Assembly (NCBI GenBank): GCA_037951105.1
Contig: JBAMJV010012310.1
Coordinates: forward strand, 1 to 64,000
Direction of reading: 5' to 3'
Length of the DNA stretch: 64,000 bases
Source of the DNA: Echinarachnius parma
Lineage: Eukaryota; Echinodermata; Echinoidea; Clypeasteroida; Echinarachniidae
Each line of letters begins with the position of its first letter. The stretch's first letter is position 1. Shown here piece after piece: positions 22,656 to 33,827 of this stretch. Under the pieces are notes generated by a model. That model was not told where the DNA came from. It saw only the letters and a program-made list of their open reading frames with translations, and searched no databases. The position numbers and the translations under genes were made by a program.

Positions 22656-24218
22656 TAAGGAATCTAGTAACTTTGTTGACATGTGTAAAAAGGGATAAAT
22701 GGTTGGTAGAATGTATATTGTCGTTATCTGATATGTCCACAGGGTATTGTGTGAAAATTTCAAGTCAAATGGACGTTATACAGAGCGTATCAAAAAAAGC
22801 GTTACACTTTTGAACATTTTTTCAAAATTACATTTTTATATATTTAGAAGATTTTTTCATGTCGATGGATGCCCAATGGTCTCATCTATCAAGTGCCACT
22901 AACAAAACAAATTTTCGTTCACGCTTGGGCGAACACTGACTGTTTTTGTACAGAGTGTCAAAAATGGCTTGCGCTAATTTGAAAGAAGAGGGACAATTAA
23001 ACCAGCAGACCGAACAAGTACTCCCATTCAAACAAATTGCTCTTTGCCATGAATGTAAGATTATGTTATGATAGTGTAATCATTTTGTGGCAATTTTCTA
23101 TCATGATTTAAATGATTTCATTGCTTTATGCATGGGTTAGAATAAATAAGCCATAGATTGATAGATAATAAAAGGATTTGCATCGTTAATGACAACATTT
23201 CCAGCTTGTCCTCATTAACGATGCAAATCCTTTCATTGAGTGTGACACATACAAAAGATGACCCAGAAGCATGCATGAACGAATATTCATGTTGATAGAT
23301 TGATGGGCTGATTGGATTGATAGATTGATGGATTGATGGATTGATTGATGGATTGATTAATGGATTGATGGATGGATGGATGGATGGATGGATGGATGGA
23401 TGGATGGATGGATGGATGGATGGATGGATGGATGGATTGATTGATTGGTTGATTTCTCATTGATTGATTGATGAATCGGTTGAATGATTTGGTACTTTTT
23501 GAATGATTTGGTACTTTTTGAATGAATGACTGGCATGTGGTTTTGATGTGTCTGTGCTTTAAAAAAGATCTTGAAGTAATTACCAATTATTGATTCTCAC
23601 CCATGCATATAAAACAATGAAATCAGATAAATTATGATAGAAAATTGCCACAAAATTATTACACAATCATAAAATATTCTTAAATTTATGGCAAAGAGCA
23701 ATTTGTTTGAATGGGAGTACTTATTCAGTCTGCTGGTTTAATTGTCCCTCTTCTTTCAATTTGGCGCAAGCCATTTTTGACACTCTGTACAAAAATTGTC
23801 AGTGTTCGCCCAAGCGTGAACGAAAATTTGTTTTGTTAGTGGCACTTGATAGATGAGACCATGGGGCATCCATCGACATGAACAAATCTTATAAATATAT
23901 TAAAATGTAATGTTGACAATTTTTTCAAAAGTGTAACGCTTTTTTTGATACGCCCGGTATGGCCGAGTAATGAGAAAAATGCAAAGTGATATTCACTTAC
24001 TCATTGCGCTCACTTTGTACACGGTTTTCGCGGTCCAGTGGATAATTTAACATCTTAACACTTCAATCGTAAATATCTATTTAACGAAAGGGAAATTTGA
24101 ACAAAACGAAACCTGTCCCATGCTTTTATTGTTAATACGACTACAACAAGGTATGAGGGAACCGCTAGAATTCCAATTGGATTTTGAGGATTTGGACAAT
24201 GTTACTAAGTCCCTTTAA
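22656..24218. mobile_element. Family-C MITE (TTAA type) carrying a nested TA element
   Basis: The ends are a degenerate AAGGAATCTAGTAACTTTG and CAATGTTACTAAGTCCCTTTAA. The flanking parts match, in inverse orientation, the family-C copy at 61647-62593. A 1177-bp element is inserted between TA dinucleotides at 22779-22780 and 23958-23959. Confidence 0.75.
22781..23957. mobile_element. Foldback TA-target (Tc1/mariner-type) nonautonomous element
   Basis: The ends are CAGAGCGTATCAAAAAAAGC and the complement of CCGGGCGTATCAAAAAAAGC. The inverted arms run about 350 bp on each side (about 22781-23135 and 23590-23957). The centre holds a GATTGATG/GGAT microsatellite (about 23286-23470). No transposase. 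The homologous site at about 62468 in the other family-C copy is uninterrupted, confirming the TA duplication. Confidence 0.8.
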
Positions 24219-24299
24219 CGGGTACCAGTCCTCCACAAAATAATATTCTTATAAATGAATGGTAAAATTGTTAGGAGTCCGATTCTGGCAACAAGCTCA

Positions 24300-25400
24300 G
24301 AAAAAAATGTTTCCAGAAAAATGTTTTTGAATGGAAATCGCATCAGGGCCATTCTTGGTCACGTGTGTGACCCAAAATATGAAAAATTCTGCAATAGAAT
24401 GCTTATATTTTAGTAAGTATAGGAGGTATGGTGATGTAAACTTCATATATGACATGCAGATGTTGAAGTCTTTCATGTGTAACACAAACGATTTTATTAG
24501 GATTACGTTGCCCAAGGACAGAGGTCAAATGGCATCGGTCACGTGTGTGACTTTGCACGGGAGCACTTTTGAAGAAAAAAAATTTAACTCAATTTTATTT
24601 TGGAAATCCTGTAAAATATGAAAAGCTAAAATGTTCATATTAGTATCAGACAACTTATATATATCTGTAAGTAAGAAAATGGTGAAAGATTAAAATTATC
24701 TCAAACTGTTGTTTTTTAATGCACGTTATTATGTGGGGATGTCTGGGTCACGTGTGTGACATTTTGGGGTGGTCACGTGTGTGACATGTACAATGTGAAT
24801 GGAAATATGAATTTTACAAATATTAGGTTTAGACAGTAAAATCAAGTTCAATTGTCACAAAGTTGGTATCATCATGTACATGAGAATAAAAGGAATGAGC
24901 TAGCTTGATTATTTTCTGAGTTATGATATTTATTGGAATATTGAAAGATGAAAATTTAATAATTTTTCTAAGAAATTTTATAAATTCAATAAAAAAAATA
25001 TATTTCATGAAACCTTGGACACTGATCTTTCCATTAATGGAATAAAACTACTGAAAAAACAAACTTCATTTTTTTCAAAAAAGTTTCACTTTTCAAAGAA
25101 TGGCCCATCACCATGCTAAAGCATGTTTTCCATGGATCTGCAGACAAACGCATCGTCCGAGATTCTATTGTCTCCAAAAGTACGCGTGAACAGCATTGGC
25201 GCACTCTCAAACGTTTGGCGCATACTAAACCATGATACCATGTTGGTTCCGTAAGGGGTTGTAATCAGTTTTATTGTTTATGAATTACACAACCCTTCGC
25301 AAAGTGTTGGGAAACTATTTAATACCAAAGAACGTTACCAAAACATATCATAACTGCCTTTGTGTCCTTTAAAATTCCACGGTTTGGTATTTTGTTGCTG
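24300..25400. repeat. Dispersed repeat with four CACGTG-containing 15-mers
   Basis: GGTCACGTGTGTGAC occurs exactly at 24357, 24537, 24746 and 24771. The region matches pieces of 46450-47480 (and its duplicate 53910-54940) in rearranged order and orientation, for example TTTATGAATTACACAACCCTT and GAATGGCCCA. No coding sequence is credible. Confidence 0.65.
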
Positions 25401-25849
25401 TTTTTCTGTTTTTTTTTTTTTATTGTGTTTTTACAATTACAATTCATGTTCGAGTTATGAAGAAATTTCAAGCGAGGTAAAATGTAATATCTATGCATGA
25501 TGTCCTGAAGAACTTTGCACGGGAATCAGGCAGAAGGGGGAGGGCGATGGGGCAGGTTTATTGCTTTTGTATAATTTAGCGACCATATTCTTTTACATGT
25601 TATATATTATTCTCTTTATTCAGCCGCCTTTGAACAATCTATCATTTTCTCAGTACGAATTTAATTGAAATGAACTACAGGTTCTTATTCCAAATTTCCT
25701 AGTATGCTTTTATTTTCTTGTCTGTCGCAGACTCTTTACTTCAACAACAAAACTGGTTTGTTCATAATGTTATAAGTATTCAACTTAATTCAAACATATA
25801 GAGAAACTGACCAGAAATATATTGTGATTAAAAGAAGGCAAAGAAAATG

Positions 25850-25922
25850 GGATTCCAACGGGATTCGAACCCGAGACCTCCGGATTGCAAGACCGGTGCT
25901 CTTCCGACTGAGCTATAGAAAA
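25850..25922 (-). tRNA. tRNA-like sequence, Ala(TGC)-type anticodon, probably not functional
   Basis: Anticodon loop CTTGCAA reads TGC, differing by one base from the other two copies. D and T arms are intact (box A and box B present), but the acceptor stem is incomplete. Confidence 0.55.
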
Positions 25923-26136
25923 CCCTAGACGGTGCTCGTCCCTGAAACCCCTTAATTCTCATTGCCTGAATGGTCAGAAGCTATTCTAAACCTGACATAT
26001 ACCCGAAGGATACAAATCAACTTGGGGATATATGCGAGGGATCACCGAAGCGATACAGCATTTTGTAATAATTAATTCAAACATATAGAGAAACTGACCA
26101 GAAATAGATTGTGATCAAAAGAAGGCAAAGAAAATG

Positions 26137-26209
26137 GGATTCCAACGGGATTCGAACCCGAGACCTCCGGATTGCTAGACCGGTGCTCTTCCGTCTGAGC
26201 TATAGAAAA
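26137..26209 (-). tRNA. tRNA-like sequence, Ala(AGC)-type anticodon, probably not functional
   Basis: Same unit as its neighbour, with anticodon loop CTAGCAA and a D-arm variant (CAGACGG). The acceptor stem has the same mismatched outer pairs. Confidence 0.55.
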
Positions 26210-26423
26210 CCCTAGACGGTGCTCGTCCCTGAAACCCCTTAATTCTCATTGCCTGAATGGTCAGAAGCTATTATAAACCTGACATATACCCGAAGGATAC
26301 AAATCAACTTGGGGATATATGCGAGGGATCACCGAAGCGATACAGCTTTTTGTAATAATTAATTCAAACATATAGAGAAACTGACCAGAAATATATTGTG
26401 ATTAAAAGGAGGCAAAGAAAATG

Positions 26424-26496
26424 GGATTCCAACGGGATTCGAACCCGAGACCTCCGGATCGCTAGACCGGTGCTCTTCCGACTGAGCTATAGAAAA
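26424..26496 (-). tRNA. tRNA-like sequence, Ala(AGC)-type anticodon, probably not functional
   Basis: The D arm (TAGCTCAGTCGGAAGAGC), anticodon loop CTAGCGA and T arm (TCGGGTTCGAATCCCG) are clear. Only five of seven acceptor pairs form and the outermost two mismatch, so I call it a tRNA-derived repeat head or pseudogene. Confidence 0.55.
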
Positions 26497-26554
26497 GTAT
26501 TCAACTTGTAAGACTGTGAAGTTAATAAAAGGAGAGGAAGGGGGAATAACGTAC

Positions 26555-26680
26555 CTTATCTTCCTTGTCCCCTACTACGGTATCTCGGTGCGTTCCCACG
26601 ATGAAGATTGGGGGAGAACTGTCTCTTCCACCTGGAAGAGTGGAATGTGCCACTATCGAAGAGATCCAGAAGTTGATGAA
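26555..26680 (-). CDS. ROCO exon e: Roc G4 motif
   Basis: Acceptor CTCGCCTTCAG, donor AAG|GTACGT, phase 0/0, 42 codons. Contains FINFWISSIVAHS and PPIFIVGTHRD. GTHRD stands in for the guanine-recognition [NT]KxD motif, as is common in ROCO proteins (known family feature). Joined to exon d it reads DMNCDFINFW, which matches the normal spacing, so no exon seems missing between them. The tandem tRNA-like array lies 58 bp downstream of its donor. Confidence 0.9.
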
Positions 26681-27645
26681 CTGAAGGCGAGTAAGATCAC
26701 TTTTAGTTCCCCCTTTCACCTAACATAGAATCAGTAAAAAAAAATATACTTGGATTGACAATGAACAATGAATCAAACTTTAGAGAAGAGCAAAGGGTCG
26801 GAGAAACGAAACATGTTTCTTTTCCTGCCAGTAAGCCTCACTGCAGGGTCTTTCTTTATATTTTTGTTTACCTCCAATACACATACAAGAGTTTATTTTT
26901 GTATGTGTAATTTTTAATCACATTCGCCACCATCCATCTACCCACATCACCTTCATTTTCATCCGTACCCATCATCTCATCTATCTTTTTTTTTTTTTTT
27001 TTTTGTTGGTACTTATTTTTAAAATATAGTTTGTAACGTTGTACAAATTTTCTTCAGGGACCATCATTCTCTCAAGCATTGCTTATAATGATGGTCCCGT
27101 ACATATCACATTATATTAAAATACACCATTTGAAAATAAATTTATTATGTGTAGCTTGCAGTATTAATGCAATTGTTATTATGTTTCAATTTTGTTCATT
27201 ACACATGTTTTACTATATACACGAAGTGTATTTTTTCTGTATTATTTGGATAATTACTTTGTACCATGTGATTATGTTGAAAATAAAGTAAAATGAATCA
27301 AATGAATAAAATATACTCTGAATTTGCGTCTATAAACAAATTAGTCGTGACTAAACTTAAACAATGTTACGTTATACAGGACGCAAGGTCGCATCTAAGT
27401 CTTGACTAAATAAATGTTGTATTCTGAAGTCATGTTTAAGTCCTGACTAACTAAATCCCGTCTAAGTTGTATTTAAATTTAGGCGGGACTTTTGCGCATG
27501 CTCCGTAGGTATTTCTGATGCAATGGCGGGCGCGCTGCAGACGATAAGCAGAATGTGCACGCGCACCCAGTGCGGCTCCGGTAAATTCAGTAACGTGATT
27601 AGTTAAGCCCTATCACATGACTATGTATTAATATAATGTACAAAT

Positions 27646-29057
27646 AATACACGGTCTAGAGTGCGTTATGTAAATGCATCACACGCGATGTTTTGTTAGA
27701 TGTGCGTAGCGCATATCTAACAAAACCGAGAGTGCGATGCATTTATATGACACCCGATAATAAGACCGTAGTATTATTTGTTTTATAAAACGAGCTCAAC
27801 CACGGAATTGTTTATTTTGCTGGATTATTTGAAACAGACTTGCCACAATTAGTAACCCAGTCTATCTACTCTCTAGAGTGTGAATTTATTAGGAATTTAC
27901 ATAATTCATCATCACTACTGCACTCACTGACTGAATTCACTCTGCAGCAAAATGTCAGAGTCAAATTCACCGAATTCAGTTCGATGCGAAATCGCCGAAA
28001 AATTGTCCGTAAAAGTGAGAATTATAAAAGGACTGTATACATTTCCATTCCCAAACTTAGTAATACCAAACCACATACCATATAATTTACGAAACTGCTA
28101 ACATTTATTTACTACAGAACAGATAATTTACAAAATGAAGCACTTTCCATATTTGTTACGATCACTTTCACGAGTTTTTACTTCGATAGAAACAATGTAA
28201 ACAAGCATTGTGACGTCACAGCCGTTCCGAAAGGTGTGCAACGAAACTGAGTAATGCACGGCTGTTGCATCTTTCCCGCACGGTCGGGCATGTTTGTTGA
28301 AATTAATAAATAGTCACGCGACAGGATTTAACCAATCACGTTACTGAATTTACCGGAGCCGTTTTATAATTTCAACCAACATGCACGACCGTGCACGAAA
28401 GGTGCAACAGCCGTGCTGATATATGGCTGATATCACTTTTTGTTGCGCACCTTCGGCACGGTTGTGACGTCACAATGCTCGTTTACATGTAGTTTCTATC
28501 GAAGAAAAAACTCGCGAAAGTGATCGTGAAAACGATAGAAAATGCTTCGATTTGTAAAATGTCTGTTCCGTAGTAAACAGATGTTGGCAGTTTCGTAAAT
28601 TATATGGAATGTGGTTTAGTTTGGGAATGGAAATGCAGACAGTCCTTTGATTATTTTCACTTTTACGGACAATTTTCGGCGATTACGCATCGGACTGAAT
28701 TTGACTCTGCATCATCTGCTGCAGAGTCAAATTCAGTCAGTGAGTGGTTGCAGTAGTGATGATGAATGATGGAAATTTCAAATAAATTCCCACTCTAGTT
28801 AGAGTAGATAGACTGGGGTACTAATTGTGACGAGTCTGTTTCAAATAATCCAGCGATCATAAACAATTTTGTGGTTGAGCTCGTTTTATGAAACAGGTAA
28901 TACAAGTTCTTAATTTCGTGCTCCAGTGTAAATGCAACACATTCTCGGTTTTCTCAGATGGTGCGGATGCGCACTCGGCTTACGTCTCGTGCGTTGCGTA
29001 CATCTGACAAAGCCTCGAGTGAGTTGCATTTACACAACGCACTCTAGAACGTGTATT
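27646..29057. repeat. Long foldback, ~1.4 kb
   Basis: Arms of about 650-690 bp (27646-28304 and 28369-29057) are diverged inverted copies: for example ATTGTGACGTCACAGCC, TAAACGAGC and AGTCAAATTCA appear in both senses. The 64-bp spacer is itself an inverted copy of about 27568-27630. It contains many GC-rich CRE-like TGACGTCA sites. No transposase ORF seen. Confidence 0.75.
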
Positions 29058-29181
29058 ATCTGTATAATATTGTCGATTGCCTAGCTAGTGCTAGCTATAT
29101 CTATCGTAGATATCGCACCGCTAATCGTAATCGTATAAATCCTACAAATTGTTTGGCTCGTAAAAACAAAAATTCTAACAG

Positions 29182-29236
29182 GCTGGATGGAGACAGTATG
29201 GAGTTTGGAATTCCCAAGATGTCATCATGAAGCAAG
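29182..29236 (+). other. Exon-like segment on plus strand
   Basis: AATTCTAACAG precedes and GCAAG|GTAAGTT follows a 55-bp open stretch reading AGWRQYGVWNSQDVIMKQ. The splice signals are good but there is no partner exon or recognised family. It could be a captured exon in a repeat or coincidence. Confidence 0.2.
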
Positions 29237-29417
29237 GTAAGTTCCCGAAACAAATTTTGTTATAGGCACCGCGAAAACATTTCCTGGATTTTTCACTTCA
29301 AATTCTCGAAGGTGCACGTACCATCATTCTCCGCCGTAGGTGCCCGGTAAGCACTGTCCTGAGGACCGTAGACGTTGAAAAAACAACATTTTGTTGTGTG
29401 TTTTCTTCTTTCGTGCC

Positions 29418-29994
29418 TTCAAGGGATAGTTGAGTTCTGGTAGAGAGAGTACAGTTTTAGTATAACTGAATTTTAGTAACCAAAACCTGCACCATTACAT
29501 TACAAACTAATAGTTATAACTCCACCATGCCTAAAAGGAATTTAAAACTTACAAACGACTAAGTGAATGCCTGTTATCATTAAAAAAAGAGCTGTTTAAA
29601 CTAAAGAGGGCGCCTTAAAAAACGCATTTGTTTAAACCATTTAAAATAAAATATTGTGCATGTGATGTTTCGCTGAAATAGTGATTAGATAGAGAGATAA
29701 TCAACAACTATCTAAAAACCTCTTTGGAAAAAATTTGAAAAGAGGAAGCATTTTAAAACGAATTTAACGGCTGGTTCAAAATTATTGAATACTTGTGGGG
29801 CCGGCCCCACATTTATTACAAATGGATATGTTTATGGATATTTCAGCCGTTTCTGAACCGATTTTGATCAAATAAAGTTTATTCTGCCATTAAAATGGTA
29901 TGCTCTTTCAAATTGGACACTCAGTTTTTCATTATCTCACAAAAAAATTATTTTGTGTAGCGCCCTCTCTACCAAAACTCAACTATCCCTTTAA
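29418..29994. mobile_element. Family-A MITE (copy 3)
   Basis: Starts AAGGGATAGTTGAGTTCTGG and ends CTCAACTATCCCTTTAA, with the usual family interior. Its right TTAA is shared with the next element. Confidence 0.8.
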
Positions 29995-30682
29995 AGGTAT
30001 AGTGAAATCCCAGCTTTGATTCAGGTTTCTAGCTTTGAATATGTGCCTATATTGATATACCACACTCTTTTTTCCAAAGAAATCCTTAAATTGGGCAAAA
30101 TAGGTAAATTTCATGCAATTTTTTGGCTCTTTTTCGCATCGGCGTACCATACTCCTTAACAAGTTATTTATAGCGGAGCGCGCGTGTGGCGTACGTGCCT
30201 ATCGGTATACATGCAGAGCCTTTCACTTGCTAGTAAAACCAAATTGTATTTGCTTGGAAATTGAGGCTTAACTGAAAATGCCTAAGGAATGCATTAATGT
30301 AGCAGGATGCAGCAACACATCTGAGTGTGGATCCTCCATGATATAAACTTAAACAAATGTTTGCAAATATTGAAAAAAAATCGAAATAATATCTCTCTGT
30401 CAACGTGAGTAGATGCACTCAGCGTGTACGTCTATGACAATAGAGTACCAAGCTATACTGCGATTGTCTACATGTGACGTCACAAAGATGACGTCATTTT
30501 TCTTCGCCCGGACTAAAATTTTTTACGGGGGTTCCTAAAGTGAATTTACAAGTTGATTTTCTTTTATTTTACCGGGTTTTCCCACGAGGAAAATATGTTT
30601 TTATTAGTAATCTTCATGAAAATCTACCTTAGATACAGTAAAACACAATTTTGAGGTATTTTTCTTGTCTGTGGAGCTTTAA
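29991..30682. mobile_element. Probable nonautonomous DNA element with THAP-like start
   Basis: Begins TTAAAGGTATAGTGAAATCC and ends GTGGAGCTTTAA; TTAA is present at both ends but the inverted repeats are poor. Inside, a 22-codon plus-strand ORF at 30278-30346 reads MPKECINVAGCSN and then stops. This resembles the first residues of a THAP zinc finger, found in P-type transposases and host genes, though the Cys spacing is one residue long. Confidence 0.4.
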
Positions 30683-31759
30683 TATGATGGATTTAATTTC
30701 TTGTTTTCTAGAACAAAATATGTATATGTTTTGCAATGTTTGAGCCTTATCGTGAAATTCATATTGAGCTTAAACCAGGTTTGGCGCAATTTAAATCGCT
30801 TTGATTTAAATCGCGATGTCAATCGCCTCGACTGAACAAAACAAAATCACTGATTTAAATCACCTTCGTAGACTTGTGTGTTGTAGAAAATGGGTTTTGT
30901 TTTGTTTTGTATGTATAATATTAGCAAAATTGTGATACATTTGCCCTCCAATTGTGCCTAAAATACTACAAAGTCATGGAAGCAGGGCTGAATAATTGAC
31001 AATAGCTCTTGCCCACTCTCCCGGGGCAAGTAAAAATTAATATTGGCGTAGTACAAGTTCATGAATAGGTCTATTTAGGTTGCCCGGCTGCCGATTAGGC
31101 AGCTAAACCTATCAAGTACAAGAAAACAAATGTAATTCCTATGTTGAAATCTCATCTAGAATTAATAGGGCAAGTACATGTTTTGTTTGGGCTAGTAAGA
31201 TTGAAAAATATATTATTTGCCTTCCCGATTTGGACAGTACGGTAACATAAGTGTGCATAGACATTGAAAAAAATCATCAAAAACGATTTTTGATTCTTTG
31301 TTTGTACTTGTTTTAATTCATGATTTCCCCTAAAACATTTGTGTAAATAATACCCCTTTTCCAGTGGCGTGGATGGCGTGAATAGCCACTATGAATGGGC
31401 GAGAGGAGAAATATCTGGGGAAAAAGCCGATAGAAAGAAGAGAAATAGGCGATGAATTTCTCCTGCTGACGAGCAGGAAATTGTTCTTTCTATCGGTGTG
31501 TCTCCGATGAATTGCTGGATATGAATGGGTTCGGGAGAAAAGATAAGCCCATTCTGCGAGTGACTTTGAATGATTCTCCTCCGTTGCTAACGGGACCAAT
31601 GTTGAAAATAGTTGCATACAAATCGTGTTTGAATGTGTAGAGAACGTAATAAAAAATAAATACATGTAGGAGGTGCGAAAACCAGTTCTTTAAGTTGTAA
31701 TTAGTTGAAATGCCAACATACTCATAACACTTACAAGAATAATAAAATATTAAATCATC

Positions 31760-33690
31760 TGTAACCGCCCTTGTGTGGGGATTACCAAAGAATGATGGTG
31801 GATGATTGAGTGTAGATGGTAAACACAATCTACAGAGTCTGTTGAAGGAGGAGGCAAATGAGAAGATGTTTAAAAGATGAACGATATCGAACGGACTGCC
31901 ACTTTTATTCACTCAACAATAATTTCCAAACGAATCGAACATAACAACTTATTTTAAAATATACAGGTACAGGTAGTAATGTTACTTTCTAATCGTTCCC
32001 ATAGGAACGAAAACCGTAATCGTAGTAATCATCACACATCTATAATAGCGTCGTTTAAACTAACTCTTAACAGATCACAAACTCACTAAACATATACTAG
32101 ATATGTATACGAGCTAGGTTAATGCACTAATTATCAATAGCACAAGTGTCTTAATAGAACGAAATAACTGACTAGATAATAATACTCGCTGAGTATTACA
32201 TGATTATTACAAAACTAAGCTAACACACAAACCAAAATATAGACAACTATGTACATGCAGTTATACAGTTTAACCAGAGCAAAATAAAAGGAATTTAGAC
32301 TTTAGAGAGGATAAAAGAGAAAGATAGAGAGTGGGGATAAAGGGACAGAGATCAGAGCGGGCATGACAGCGATTATCAGTGAATATGAGAGAGAGAGGGG
32401 GAAAGAGAGGTTGAAAGAGATGGAATCAAGATGGCAGGGAATAGTAAGCGAGGCGGGCAAGAAAAGGAAGGGGGGGGGGGGGTATATACAGAAATAAAGA
32501 CGAGGGTGGCATTTTAACATTACTTATATCGCATAATGTATAATACGGGGTAGAACACGCCGCTATTCATTGTATTAAAATACACGCTTCCAACTACCAC
32601 AGTACACGTATTAACCTTAGCACAGAATATAATCTCCATCACAAACAATGCCAAGAACATAACAAATCACCGTCTTATTCGCTTTTCCCCGCTTCTACCA
32701 GCAGAAACAACGGACAGTTTGTTTGAGTATCACCCCTCATCAAAACCTCCTGAATAGGCCCCAATTCAATTCCTGTACCCTTCATCGTGTACGGGCATAC
32801 ATACACTACACAATATAGTATAGTCTAGTAAGGAGACCTTAACGCCTCAATAGACACATCTCACATCCATGTTACATATTTTATCAACTCATATATATAA
32901 TGAAAGCATATTCATTAGCATTCACATGAACATATCAACATATAAACGTATATATAAATAACTAGTTTCTACTAGTCAACGTGTCTAATCTCATAGACTT
33001 AAAGTGTAAATTAATTAAAACCGACGGTGGTTGAATTATACCTTTACAGAAAGCTAAAATAACGTTTAACACGAATATATTACTTTCCAAGTTAAATGTA
33101 TATAAATGTCGTAACAACTCACTCATTTTAAGAGCATTCTCGATTCAGTATCATAATCGTAATTAATAATGATAATAATAATACTTTCCAAACATGCAAG
33201 AATCTGCCTCATGAAGTATACATACAATATCAAGCATATTATGTTAAGCGTATTATATACCCCTCAACGATGAGTAAACGTCTCTTAAACATTATTACAG
33301 ATTACCACTTTTCATCCCAAAATATCTCGTATAAGGATATGCAATTTGTTTCCACACATAAACCAAGATCACGGCATTTGTATAATGAATACAATAGTAA
33401 CATTTCAATGATAAAACAATAGTAGAAAATATGGATAATTTACCTGTTGAAGGAGGAGGCAAATGAGAAGATGTTTAAAAGATGAACGACATCGAACGGA
33501 CTGCGAGAGGTCGCCGTGTGCCTAATGCGAGGGGCGCAGGGGTCATTAGGGTGACCCTATTTGCATAAAACAAGGTAACTAATACAAGGTTGCGTGGTGA
33601 TAAGTTCCGCCAAGCGTTAGGCTTACACGCGGGTCAAACAAAGAAAGGGGGAATACATTATCTAGTCGCATAACCAGTCGCCTGGTTACA
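31760..33690 (-). repeat. 3' LTR of minus-strand gypsy element
   Basis: 1931 bp. Contains the same internal 61-bp direct repeat at 33444-33504 and 31839-31899. Confidence 0.9.
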
Positions 33691-33704
33691 CTCTCCCCTC
33701 CTTC
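33691..33704 (-). other. Polypurine tract
   Basis: The minus strand reads GAAGGAGGGGAGAG directly before the 3' LTR, the standard plus-strand primer site. Confidence 0.85.
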
Positions 33705-33827
33705 GAAACAATGCCGTCCCGGCATAAATTAAATTAACTTAAACTATAAAAATTCAATAAACATTAAAGCAATACTAACCCTAAACATTTATACACCGAT
33801 TCGTACCGGGTTAAACAGATCGTCTCT

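Larger units (their letters stand above)
25787..26496 (-). mobile_element. Tandem tRNA-headed SINE-like array, 287-bp unit, ~2.5 copies
   Basis: Three tRNA-like heads at 26496-26424, 26209-26137 and 25922-25850 are spaced exactly 287 bp apart, and the sequence between them is nearly identical. The last copy ends about 60 bp after its tRNA part. A 13-bp direct repeat AAGTATTCAACTT flanks the array (25774-25786, 26495-26507); the right copy overlaps the tRNA 5' end by two bases. This fits one retroposition of a tandem tRNA-derived unit, or later expansion inside a single insertion. Confidence 0.75.

Noticed and set aside
23287..23586. ORF of Ser-Ile-His-Pro repeats
   Set aside because: It is simply the translation of a GATG/GATT microsatellite inside a MITE.
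24357..24785. CRISPR-like spaced repeats
   Set aside because: The DNA is clearly metazoan, spacing is irregular, and the motif belongs to a dispersed repeat.
25850..26496. Three functional tRNA-Ala genes
   Set aside because: Internal arms are good but the two outer acceptor pairs mismatch in every copy and the units lie in a repeat with a target duplication.
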